DNA of 64,000 nucleotides from Butyricimonas synergistica DSM 23225 (GTDB lineage: Bacteria; Bacteroidota; Bacteroidia; Bacteroidales; Marinifilaceae), in contig NZ_KB903368.1 of assembly GCF_000379665.1 (NCBI RefSeq), forward strand, positions 186,001 through 250,000. Reading direction: 5' to 3'. The position numbers and the translations under genes are program-made. Each line of letters starts with the position of its first letter. The first letter of the stretch is position 1. The notes below the pieces were generated by a model that did no database searches, had not been told where the DNA came from, and saw only the letters and a list, made by a program, of their open reading frames with translations. This document shows, piece after piece, positions 55,501-63,500 of this stretch.

Positions 55501-55944
55501 GTAGTAAAATATATAGAGGAAGAAGTTGAACGGGGCATTACTTGAAAATAGATTGATACATCCTCCCACGATGATACCTAACAAACTGAGCCCGAAGAAT
55601 CCAAGGCATATTCCCAGATATTTGCCGAGCAGGTATTCCAGGTTACTTTCTGGACGCACGAGCATAACCTCCGTGGTATCATGTATTTTTCTCTGCACAC
55701 GTTCAGTCATCGTGAATATTACGGTAAAAGATAGAACCAGACAGAGGAGAAAGGCGTTTACCCAGGGAATGGATGAAGCGAGGGCAACCATGCTCCAGCT
55801 GTAAACTCCATATGTGCTCTGTGTTGTTATGTGGAATAAAAATATGCTGCATATTGCAATGAACGCTAATACCCGAAACGTCCAACTTCGGTTCAATAAT
55901 TTGAGTTCGTAATTCGCAATGTGAAATATGTAATGCCAGTTCAT
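52561..55944 (-). CDS. ABC-2-type permease / M1-like / golvesin-like fusion protein (copy 2)
   Basis: An 1127-aa paralogue of the protein at 31329-34652 with the same domain order. Six helices (NYELKLLNRSWTFRVLAFIA; VRPESNLEYLLGKYLG), M1-like periplasmic beta and helical region without HExxH (DSLVLNIDYSGSIDERICYLDITDDEYYN), and golvesin-like C-terminus (RYHYTVIHGHQ; QPRGWFSIGEFNL; HLVVADAIKWEK). It ends with an extra Lys-rich tail of about 25 residues that copy 1 lacks. The local DNA is more AT-rich than copy 1, so the duplication is not recent. No ATPase gene is adjacent. Third gene of a minus-strand trio with the secreted and TonB-C proteins. Confidence 0.75.
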   Translation of the reverse strand: MNWHYIFHIANYELKLLNRSWTFRVLAFIAICSIFLFHITTQSTYGVYSWSMVALASSIPWVNAFLLCLVLSFTVIFTMTERVQRKIHDTTEVMLVRPESNLEYLLGKYLGICLGFFGLSLLGIIVGGCINLFSSNAPFNFFLYIFYYFTWIIPSIAFITAFSILILHLFRHRFPALVLLLIFLFGTIKYLPGIRWDAFDYLAINQANIFSPMYGHADLYTYLLHRLAYILLAGGCLFLATRVHKRLSNALSDHRSYNLTGLLFIVAAIGILNTRAIPFRHEQSVRATYRSIYQKYHTQTHELKIPTHDITFTREKNTLKFSNRLVLLNEKSHAIPRYTLYLNPDLQVTRLTVNNTPAPFTRDHQAIVIDRQILPGDSLVLNIDYSGSIDERICYLDITDDEYYNMTRGDDVYRYGRRYIFTDEKFTLLLPECLWYPVLIPPVNLAETIMPHRDYTRFHLEVETQNEQIVLSRGDCSHMGNKWSFSSNKNMEGLSVCIGHYEKKSIRVSDFTIFKNRQINTYSNDQTQITSPFQIELYYFKGHDFFTTSFSHLDTSLVRETIEKQVGIGGSFFYPANKLLIVETPLTFASYFRVARGKSEYVQPEILFYPEYGCYLPWLSDFIFLKKHNKSQQGITDLEARYLASLVDDLDDVWEFPRSNPFIQTLFRTHNRKSEGNLLSSNPIFREPTGCIYSPHYPVLNIALKRLLKEGSASMNSHEHEEVCEYLSTRSLEDAVKDSRLDPWLLNEIIKQKGFELGNYIMAQGITWTNFSNYMEDFYLRFPHEVSFEEFNQDLKSTLHADLSGYLEEWYTSKQLPVFLVKDIKNKLIKIQGKPRIKSSVKIYNPSACGGFISLGDFYNLYTYYIPPKTSKKIKLLLDSECQIHMGLSLNRPRIITPARWSSSMRTAHEITQDSICGVFDISPDEFNSEKEIIIVDNENSNFHLKGATIGWLQQLWGRTETRQASNYIQPGITGWGKLISDILYGDTIKSAFYKFCDRGNYEAEWRVNIPDSGLYLLQAYVVEKTIGQINTHAKDTRYHYTVIHGHQKENIEIDMENQPRGWFSIGEFNLLKGEVKVILNDKGSNPEHLVVADAIKWEKINKREKGNKQEKTSKEQLLKQILKGKI

Positions 55945-55961
55945 CTTCTTCCTGCTTTAGG

Positions 55962-56402
55962 TTAAGTGAGGGTTATTGAAGAGGGTTTTAGTGCGTCTCC
56001 GATATTTAAGCAAAGTAAATGATTGTATTGTGTGGAGGATGCGGGAGCTTCCCATGCATCCCAAGATATCATATCTATTTGGATCGGTTCGCATGGTATG
56101 ATTTTTCCATTTTTATCTAATGGTGCATAGAAGTCAATGTGTTTTGATACATAACCAATACCATAGAACGTGACCGTGTATAATCCCGGTTGATCACATT
56201 CCATTTCAAAAGTTCCATTTCCGAAAATGATAGTGGCGTTCGCTCCCGGGGGAATATTCATGAATATTGTAGCTTGAATACCGGAAGGTGGTGTGATGGA
56301 TGCTGTAAATTTGACCCAGTATCCAGTAGCCGCAAAACATAAATTTGTTGTTCCGATAAAAAATACCAAAAGTAATAATGATTTTATTCGAATTCGTTTC
56401 AT
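55962..56402 (-). CDS. Small secreted beta-sandwich protein (partner of permease fusion, copy 2)
   Basis: A 146-aa protein starting at the ATG at 56402, which gives a clean signal peptide (MKRIRIKSLLLLVFFIGTTNLCFA); longer starts add a non-signal extension. The mature domain shows GNGTFEMECDQPGLYTVTFYGIGYVSKHIDFYA, parallel to the copy 1 partner. It is longer than copy 1 by a C-terminal tail (WDAWEAPASSTQYNHLLCLN). It lies 17 bp ahead of the permease fusion. No known family recognised. Confidence 0.65.
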   Translation of the reverse strand: MKRIRIKSLLLLVFFIGTTNLCFAATGYWVKFTASITPPSGIQATIFMNIPPGANATIIFGNGTFEMECDQPGLYTVTFYGIGYVSKHIDFYAPLDKNGKIIPCEPIQIDMISWDAWEAPASSTQYNHLLCLNIGDALKPSSITLT

Positions 56403-56492
56403 AAATGTAAATTTAAAATGATAAATAAAATAAACCTGATGCCACTCACGCTTATTGTTGTTTGAGGGCATGATAGAGATTGCTTTCGGGTA

Positions 56493-57413
56493 TTATTCTT
56501 TTAAGACGACGTATTCGAAATATCGCCTGAATTCGTCATCTAATAATTTTTTGATAGCGAGTATTTTGTCCAGTTCCAATTGGCGGAATTGTAATTCGGC
56601 TGCAACGAATTTGGTGATGAATTGCTCTTGCCCGAGATTTTCGATTAGCCGTAGTTTGCCGTCAAGTTCTTGGTTATAAATTTCTCTTAATTGATTTGTT
56701 CCCTGGGCATCTAATTTTAGAAGAATGGCTTGTGCTTTGACAATACTGTCTAGGTTCGCCTTGTTTTTCTTGATGTTTGTCAGCATCATTTCTCGTACGG
56801 TGGCATCATCTCCCAGTTGTTCTTTTAGGTTATTGACTTTTTTTAGTTGTTCTTCCGCGGGTATCTCTTTTTTAGATGCCATGGCTTCTTTCTCTTTGTT
56901 TAGTCCCTGGAGGTATCTCGTAAAAGATTCCGCTATTATTGGATCCAGAGGAAGATTTACCGCGTCAAGTTTACCGGCATACCAAACTCCCTGAGTTTTC
57001 CTGAAACGGACAGGTTTTCCGTTTATCATAGCAGGTTCCCACTTGGGATAATTTTTGACGGCGTTGAATAACAACGAATCTAGTGCCGGGTAAAAAGATT
57101 CAAGAAATGTGACGTTTGAGACAGAGCCATCTTTTTCTATAATAAAGGAAACAGTTACATTGCCTTTGAGGTTTTTTCCTGCCAAGTGACTAGGATACAT
57201 CGTGCGTTTACTGATCCAACTTCGGTCGCCCGTGAAGCGAGGTTCCCGGTCTGCTTTTTCGTACACCGTGGTGTCCTCTTCCGGGAGGAGGTGACAAGAG
57301 TTTTTTGTCGTAAAGCAAAATGACGGACTTGTTAGAAATAGGTAACAAAGTATTATTCCAATTTTCATGAATATTGTTTGTCTTTTTCCGGAATGGTTAA
57401 TTGTAGGTTTCAT
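56493..57413 (-). CDS. Exported TonB C-terminal domain protein
   Basis: A 306-aa exported protein. The TonB-C-like domain lies at about residues 60-150 (YPSHLAGKNLKGNVTVSFIIEKDGSVSNVTFLESFYPALDSLLFNAVKNYPKWEPAMINGKPV). The remaining 150 residues are highly charged and helical (EEQLKKVNNLKEQLG; ELQFRQLELDKILAIKKLLDDEF), probably coiled coil. It lacks the Pro-rich spacer of true TonB. ATG at 57413 or 57368 is possible; the latter gives a shorter signal. It is followed by the secreted/permease module (90 bp), suggesting a shared envelope function. Confidence 0.75.
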   Translation of the reverse strand: MKPTINHSGKRQTIFMKIGIILCYLFLTSPSFCFTTKNSCHLLPEEDTTVYEKADREPRFTGDRSWISKRTMYPSHLAGKNLKGNVTVSFIIEKDGSVSNVTFLESFYPALDSLLFNAVKNYPKWEPAMINGKPVRFRKTQGVWYAGKLDAVNLPLDPIIAESFTRYLQGLNKEKEAMASKKEIPAEEQLKKVNNLKEQLGDDATVREMMLTNIKKNKANLDSIVKAQAILLKLDAQGTNQLREIYNQELDGKLRLIENLGQEQFITKFVAAELQFRQLELDKILAIKKLLDDEFRRYFEYVVLKE

Positions 57414-57645
57414 GATATCTTAAATTTATAGTATATAGCTTTTATTTTGCAATTCTAATTTAGAAATATGTCTTTAAGAGCAACTTGATAATAACAAAAT
57501 TAAACAAAAATGAAATATACGTATCTTTTAAAATTTAATTGTTATATAATTTTAACACTTTATACTGGGATTGATTGTGTATTTTACTGTATGTTTAGTT
57601 GGTTGCTCTCTTTTTCTTTCTGCTTTATTCTTTCGTTTTTATTCT

Positions 57646-57653
57646 TATCTTTG
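57646..57653 (+). promoter_or_regulatory. -7 box that fixes the start of the thioredoxin-like gene
   Basis: TATCTTTG (TAnnTTTG) lies 25-32 bp before the ATG at 57678. Transcription from it would start downstream of the longer in-frame ATG at 57510, supporting the shorter protein. Confidence 0.5.
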
Positions 57654-57677
57654 TATGAAATCAATAAAGGGATGAAT

Positions 57678-58190
57678 ATGAAAAAAATTCTACTATTAGC
57701 AGTTTACTTGCTGACGTTGGGGAGTTTGACGGGTTTGAAAGCACAGGCAAAAGAGACGTTGGTGAAAGTAGGGGACGATGTTCCGGAGTTCGTGGTTGAT
57801 ATGTTCGACGGGAAGAAAATCAATATTAAGGATTTGAAAGGGAAGATCGTGTTGATTAATTTTTGGGCAACGTGGTGTCCGCCTTGCCAGGAAGAGTTGA
57901 AAAGGGTACAAAAAGAGATTATAGATAAGTTTAAGGGAAAAGATTTCGTTTTTTTGGCTATTTCCCGAGAGGAAACAAAAGAACAAGTGGCTAAATTCCG
58001 GGAGAAGAACGGGTATACTTTTCCCATGGGATTGGATCCGGAACGCAAGATATTCGAGAAATTTGCGACAGCTACTATTCCTCGCAGTTTTATTATCGAT
58101 AAGAAGGGAATGATTGTGGCTATCGAAGTCGGATACACGAAAAAATCTTTTGATGAATTAATCAAGAAGATTGAGAAGTTGTTGGAATAG
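57678..58190 (+). CDS. TlpA/ResA-like periplasmic thioredoxin
   Basis: A 170-aa exported thioredoxin-fold protein. Signal peptide MKKILLLAVYLLTLGSLTGLKAQA, then AhpC/TSA-Redoxin-like start (VKVGDDVPEFVVDMFDGKKINIKDLKGKIVLINFWATWCPPC) with the WCPPC redox site, and the conserved cis-Pro in TATIPRSFIIDKKG. It reduces or isomerises disulfides in envelope proteins. The ATG at 57678 has an AAAGGGATG ribosome-site-like sequence; a start at 57510 would add 56 hydrophobic residues and is rejected. Not obviously linked to sigma locus 3, which begins 392 bp later. Confidence 0.9.
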   Translation: MKKILLLAVYLLTLGSLTGLKAQAKETLVKVGDDVPEFVVDMFDGKKINIKDLKGKIVLINFWATWCPPCQEELKRVQKEIIDKFKGKDFVFLAISREETKEQVAKFREKNGYTFPMGLDPERKIFEKFATATIPRSFIIDKKGMIVAIEVGYTKKSFDELIKKIEKLLE

Positions 58191-58582
58191 GAATTAGGTA
58201 GGGATTCGTCTACCTTGCGTATTGGATTCCCTAGACCATGAACGTTTTATAGACATAGTATCAACGGAGCATCAATAGTAATACTGTTTGTGTTCCGTTG
58301 TTATTTTGTAGACATTATAATTAAGGTGTAGGGTATCTATCGTGAAGCTTGAAGTCAGATGCTAAAAATTGATAATTAAGAATGTAGCAGATATTCGGAA
58401 AATGTAATATCTTTGTCTTGCAAGATATGAATAAAGGATCGTTTAAAAACACTCATAAAAATGGAAAATTATGAATGATTTCGTATGTTTTGAAAAAAGT
58501 AATTACTTAGATATAAGAATTATACACGATCTTCTCTTTTTCGAGGTAACACTATCACTAAACGATCGTTTATTTATATATA
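58191..58582 (+). other. 392-bp non-coding region before sigma locus 3
   Basis: It contains a TATCTTTG -7-like box (58408-58415, no clear -33), a perfect 12-bp palindrome AAGTAATTACTT (58497-58508) and another, AAACGATCGTTT (58560-58571). No gene was seen. Confidence 0.65.
58560..58571. promoter_or_regulatory. AAACGATCGTTT palindrome upstream of ECF sigma gene 3
   Basis: A perfect 12-bp palindrome ending 11 bp before the sigma start. It differs at one base from AAACGTTCGTTT at the apex of the 46-bp palindrome upstream of sigma gene 1. Confidence 0.5.
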
Positions 58583-59137
58583 ATGGCTAGTAATACAAAA
58601 ATAGATATACGGCAAAAAGGTGTGTTTGATAAATGCTTTCGAGTTTATTATCAGACTCTTTGTTATTTCGCATATAATTATTTAAAGGAACAGGAGGGGG
58701 CGGAAGATGTTGTACAGGAAGTTTTTATAAAATTACTTGATACGACAGAAGAGTTTGAAAATGAGGAACATTTGAAGCATTATCTTTATAAGTCGGTTCG
58801 GAACGCTTGCTTGAATCAAGTAAAACTTTTGGGAATCCGGTCTGAAATTCTGAATAACATACAAAAAAATGTATCACAAGATGAGAATGATTTTTTTGTT
58901 AACGTAGTCCGGGCTGAGGTGTACGGGGAAATTATGGAAGCCGTGCGAGAGTTGCCAAACGAGTGTGGGCGTGTTTTTAAACTGGCATATATTGACGGGT
59001 ATAATAACGAGGAGATTGCCGATCAATTGTCTATCAGCGTGAACACGGTAAAATCTCAAAAAAATAAAGCGAAGATCCAGTTACGGGAAAGATTAAAAGG
59101 ATTATATCCCGTGTTATTGTTTTTCTTCAATATATAG
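58583..59137 (+). CDS. ECF-type RNA polymerase sigma-70 factor (locus 3)
   Basis: A 184-aa sigma factor. Region 2 is YYQTLCYFAYNYLKEQEGAEDVVQEVFIKLLD (about residues 22-54), with the conserved LYKSVRNACLNQ after it. Region 4 is LPNECGRVFKLAYIDGYNNEEIADQLSISVNTVKSQKNKAKIQLRERL (about 127-175). fecR follows on the same strand and then susC, the same order as loci 1 and 2. Confidence 0.93.
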   Translation: MASNTKIDIRQKGVFDKCFRVYYQTLCYFAYNYLKEQEGAEDVVQEVFIKLLDTTEEFENEEHLKHYLYKSVRNACLNQVKLLGIRSEILNNIQKNVSQDENDFFVNVVRAEVYGEIMEAVRELPNECGRVFKLAYIDGYNNEEIADQLSISVNTVKSQKNKAKIQLRERLKGLYPVLLFFFNI

Positions 59138-59272
59138 ATGATTTTTTCTTTCTTTTTATTTCGTTGAAAAATAGGTGTTTATAAAAAAGTGATGATTTTT
59201 TTTGAAAAAAATCCGATTTTGCGTAATCCTTTTTTTGAAGTTATTTGTAATAGGGCAAATTTAAAGAAAGAG

Positions 59273-60442
59273 ATGAAGAATCCATTTGAGTTTGCAAAGA
59301 AACTATTACGGTATAGTCGGGAAGAACTTTCGGGTCAGGAAGGGGACGAGGTGGAGAATGTGCTGAAGGAAAATGAAGAGTTGGAGGTGTTAGCCCAAGG
59401 ATTGAAAGATAGAGAGCGTATAAGTGAAGAATTGAAAACGCTCGGTATTTTTGATGTGGAGAAGGCATTGCAAAGGGTTAACCGGAAGCGAGGAAATGGT
59501 CGACGCTTATTTATACCTTGGGTGGCTGCCGCATCAGTTGTGTTCGTGGCAGGGATGATGGCTTTATTTTTATTGAATCGTACACCCCGGAACGTGATGG
59601 AGGGAATTTCTGTTGCGATAGTGGAACCAGGGAAAGCACAGGTTACTTTAGAGATGGCTTCCGGAGCCAGATTCGTGCTGGACACGTTGACCTCGACAAT
59701 TCGTAATGATAAAGCTAACGTGGCATTTGAAAATAGCGAAGGAATGCTTCGGGTGGAAGAACAAACCGATACGTTGAAAGATAATATCACCGAGGAAGGG
59801 AATAATAAGATTATCGTACCTTATGGCGGCACGTATTCTTTAGCATTGGCAGACGGCACGAAGGTGTATTTGAATTCGGGTACGGAACTGGAGTTCCCTT
59901 CCCGCTTCAGTAAGGAAAAACGTCAGGTGGTTTTGAAGGGAGAGGCTTATTTTGAAGTGGTTCGGAATGAACATCAACCTTTCGTGGTACAAGTTGGCGA
60001 GATGGCGGTAAAGGTGTTGGGCACATCTTTTAACGTGAAGTCTTATGTCGACGAGCCGGGTGTGTACACGACATTGGTAGAAGGTAGTGTTGCTATTGTT
60101 CGCAAAGGGCAACCGGAGCAAAAAATTGTTCCGGGCGAGCAGGCTTACTATAACAAAGGTGTCGGGACATTGAGTGTTACTCCCGTGAACGTGGCGGAAT
60201 TTATCGCGTGGAAGGATGGTTTCTTTTTCTTTAAGGATTTACCCTTGGAAGAAATATTACGTATCGTTTCCAGATGGTATGACCTGGAGGTGTTTTACGT
60301 GAATCAAGGTGCCAGAAGTGTTGTTTATAGCGGTAAGTTGCCAATGTATTCTTCGGTGGAAGATGTGTTGCGCAAGTTTGAAATCTCGGGAGAGGTTCGA
60401 TTTGAATTGAAAGGTAGAACGTTGATGGTTTACGATAAATAA
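59273..60442 (+). CDS. FecR-family anti-sigma factor (locus 3)
   Basis: A 389-aa membrane anti-sigma factor. I chose ATG 59273 (preceded by AAAGAG) rather than the ATG 84 bp upstream, because MKNPFEFAKKLLRYSREELSGQE is the usual FecR opening. Cytoplasmic residues 1-80, membrane helix about 82-101, FecR domain about 180-290 (VPYGGTYSLALADGTKVYLN, VVLKGEAYFEVVRN, VKVLGTSFNVKSY), C-terminal DUF4974-like domain intact (LEEILRIVSRWYDLEVFY). Two hairpins begin 1 bp after the stop. Confidence 0.92.
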   Translation: MKNPFEFAKKLLRYSREELSGQEGDEVENVLKENEELEVLAQGLKDRERISEELKTLGIFDVEKALQRVNRKRGNGRRLFIPWVAAASVVFVAGMMALFLLNRTPRNVMEGISVAIVEPGKAQVTLEMASGARFVLDTLTSTIRNDKANVAFENSEGMLRVEEQTDTLKDNITEEGNNKIIVPYGGTYSLALADGTKVYLNSGTELEFPSRFSKEKRQVVLKGEAYFEVVRNEHQPFVVQVGEMAVKVLGTSFNVKSYVDEPGVYTTLVEGSVAIVRKGQPEQKIVPGEQAYYNKGVGTLSVTPVNVAEFIAWKDGFFFFKDLPLEEILRIVSRWYDLEVFYVNQGARSVVYSGKLPMYSSVEDVLRKFEISGEVRFELKGRTLMVYDK

Positions 60443-60443
60443 A

Positions 60444-60493
60444 AAACGGGATTGGGCAATCCCGTTTGGTTACTCACTCGTTGGGCAACGAGT
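60444..60493 (+). promoter_or_regulatory. Tandem hairpins between fecR and susC (locus 3)
   Basis: Hairpin 1 (60444-60467) has perfect 11-bp arms AAACGGGATTG / CAATCCCGTTT. Hairpin 2 (60476-60493) has perfect 8-bp arms ACTCGTTG / CAACGAGT. Both have a GG centre, so both apices read TTGGGCAA. No strong T-run follows. Confidence 0.8.
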
Positions 60494-60528
60494 AGAATAA
60501 ATGTTTAATTTAAATATGATACAAATCT

Positions 60529-63500
60529 ATGAAAAAAAATTGGGACTTGTTGCCAATAATATGGCAATATAGGAAATCTAAATTCTTTTTGTGTATGAGA
60601 ATCTCGATGATTTTATTGCTGATCGGGTCATTGCACCTCTCGGCAAGCAGTTTTTCGCAAACAAGAGTGTCTTTAAACATGAAAGACGTTACTGTGCAGG
60701 AAGTTTTTTCCAATTTGGAAAAGATGACGGATTACACGTTCCTGTACAAGTTGGATCTGGTGGGCAAATGTGGAAAAGTGAACGTGGAAGCCACGAACAA
60801 GGACTTTAGCCTGTTGTTGGAGGATTTATTGAAACCGCTCGGGTTGTCTTTCAAGATAGATGACAAGGTGGTTGTGATCACGGTTGCACAGGCTAAAGAT
60901 GAAAAAAAGATGATCACGATCAAAGGGCGTGTGTTTACGGCTGATAGTTCCGGTGTTGCCGGGGCAACGGTCATATTGAAGGGAACGACTACTGGCGTGA
61001 TCACGAATATGGCGGGAGAATTTACACTAACCATTCCGGAAATGAAGGAGCCCGTGCTGATTTTTTCTTTTATGGGAATGAAAACACGAGAAGTGAAGTA
61101 CACCGGTCAAAAGATGATGATGGTATTAATGGAAGAGGATACAAAGGCGATGGACGAGGTCGTTGTTACCGGGTATCAGAGCGTGAATCGGCGGGATATG
61201 GTTGGTGCGTACACAACAGTAAAGGCATCGGATATTATTATGCCAGCTTATAATTCTATTGACCAGATGTTACAAGGACGTGTTGCAGGAATGGTTGTAA
61301 TGAATACTAGTTCTCGGGTAGGTACGAGTCCTAAAATTAAAATTCGGGGAACTACGACATTGGTTGGTAATCAATCTCCGCTGTGGGTTGTGGATGGAAT
61401 TATTCAGGAAGATCCATTAGATTTGAATACAACAGACTTGTTTACCCAGGATTTTAAGGATATTATAGGTAATCAGGTTTCTTGGCTGAATCCCATGGAT
61501 ATAGAAACAATTACTGTATTGAAAGATGCTTCGGCTACCGCTGTTTATGGTTCTAAAGCTTCTAATGGTGTTATTGTTATTACGACCAAAAAAGGTAAAG
61601 TTGACCGCATGACGATTAACTACACGGGGAATATGTCTATAAACACGAAGCCGAACTACGGGATGTTTAATTACATGAATTCCAAAGAACGTATTATTTT
61701 TGCCCAAGAGGTGTTTAATGCAGGAGCTTCATACGTGAAAGAACCTATAAAGCAACCTTATACTTACGAAGGTGTAATGAGGATGTATTTAGATGGTGAT
61801 ATTAGTTATGATGATTTCATGAAAAAGAAACATTATTTTGAAACGATAAATACGGATTGGTTCGATTTGCTGACGCAGACAGCCGTGAGTCACAATCATA
61901 ATTTGAGCGTTTCCGGTGGAACAGAAAAAATGACTTATAATGTTTCTTTAGGATATAATAATTCGGAAGGGCAAGAAATTGGTAATTCAAGTGAAAGAAT
62001 GACAGGACGTGTTGGTGTTGGTATAAATTTACGCAAAAATGTGCGTGTGGATGCGAGTATCAGCGGAAGTACAACCACGAATAAGGGATTTGGGAAAGGC
62101 GTTAATCCGATGTCGTATGCGACCACTATGAATCGGGCTGTGCCTGCGTATGATGAAAATGGAGAGCCTGTTTTTTATCAAATTGCTGGTGGATATAAAC
62201 ACTCTAATGTAAGTTCGTTGGCTTATAATTTTATAAATGAACGGGATAATAGTGGTGCACGAGTTGAGGATACGCATTTGTCTGCTAATTTGAATTTTAG
62301 CTGGGATATTCTTGATTGGTTGAAATACGAATTTACAGGAGGATACACCCGCGTGCAAAATAATAATGAAACATGGAGTTTGGAGAAAACTTACTACATT
62401 GCATCGGAATATAGGGGATATGATTATGGAACAGTAGAACCGGGCAGTGCAGCATTTAAGTCTGCTATGTTGCCTTTTGGCGGAGTATTGGTAACTATGG
62501 ATGGTTTGTCATCCTCGTATAATATACAAAATAAATTATTGATCTCTAAAAGTTTCAATGAAGAACATCGGCTGAATGTGATGTTGGGAATGGAACTTCG
62601 TTCGTCTTCAGTGAAAAATAATGAGAATCGAGTATTTGGGTATGTGCCGGATCGTGGAGAGAGTTTGGTAAAACCGACACCACCTAGTGATTTTGATCCG
62701 ATAGATGGATCATTTGAGGATTGGGGAATTTTAAGTGGTTTATATTCGGGAGATTGGAGAAGGACAAAAAATACAGATAATTTTCTTTCGTATTTTGCGA
62801 CGATTGCTTATTCCTTGAAAAATAGATATGTTTTTAATTTTTCTATTCGTAATGATGAGTCTAATCGGTTTGGACAAGATGCGAACAATCGTTTTGACCC
62901 GACTTATTCGTTTGGAGCTTCTTGGAGAGTTGTGGATGAACCGTGGATGGAAAGTATTGCGGGGTTAGTGAACTCACTGAATTTACGAGTTACTTATGGG
63001 ATACAGGGAAATGCAGCAACCAAGTTAGGACCCGATTTGATTCTTAAACAACAAGGGGTTGCAAATGTATATAATCAATACTATTCTAATATAAGTAGAT
63101 TGCCGAACCCTAATTTGTCATGGGAAAGGACAAAATCTTGGAATTTCGGTTTGGATATGCAGTTGATCGATATGTTTAATGTAGCATTGGATTATTACAC
63201 GAGAAGTTCTAATGCAATTGTTTCGCAGGATATTCCATTTGAGTATGGTAGAACTTCAATGGATATAAATGGAGGAAAAATTCGTAATAGTGGAGTGGAG
63301 TTTACGGTTAGTTTTAGTCCGATACAAACAAAAGATTGGGCGTTGAGCGTTTCTTTAAATTCATCTAAAAACTGGAATAAGGCGGGAAATCAGCAATATA
63401 CGGCTACTAGAGGAGAGTTGTTGGCTGGAGCTTCCGGGAAGATTTTGAAGAAAGGATATTCTGTTACTGGTTTTTGGTCTTATTCTTTTGCTGGTCTAAG

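Noticed and set aside
57510-57677. 56-residue N-terminal extension of the thioredoxin-like protein
   Set aside because: It would place a second hydrophobic stretch before a perfect signal peptide, and the likely -7 box (57646-57653) lies inside it. Treated as upstream untranslated DNA.
59189-59272. Upstream ATG for fecR 3
   Set aside because: It adds 28 residues without FecR similarity; the ATG at 59273 has a better ribosome site and the usual opening sequence.
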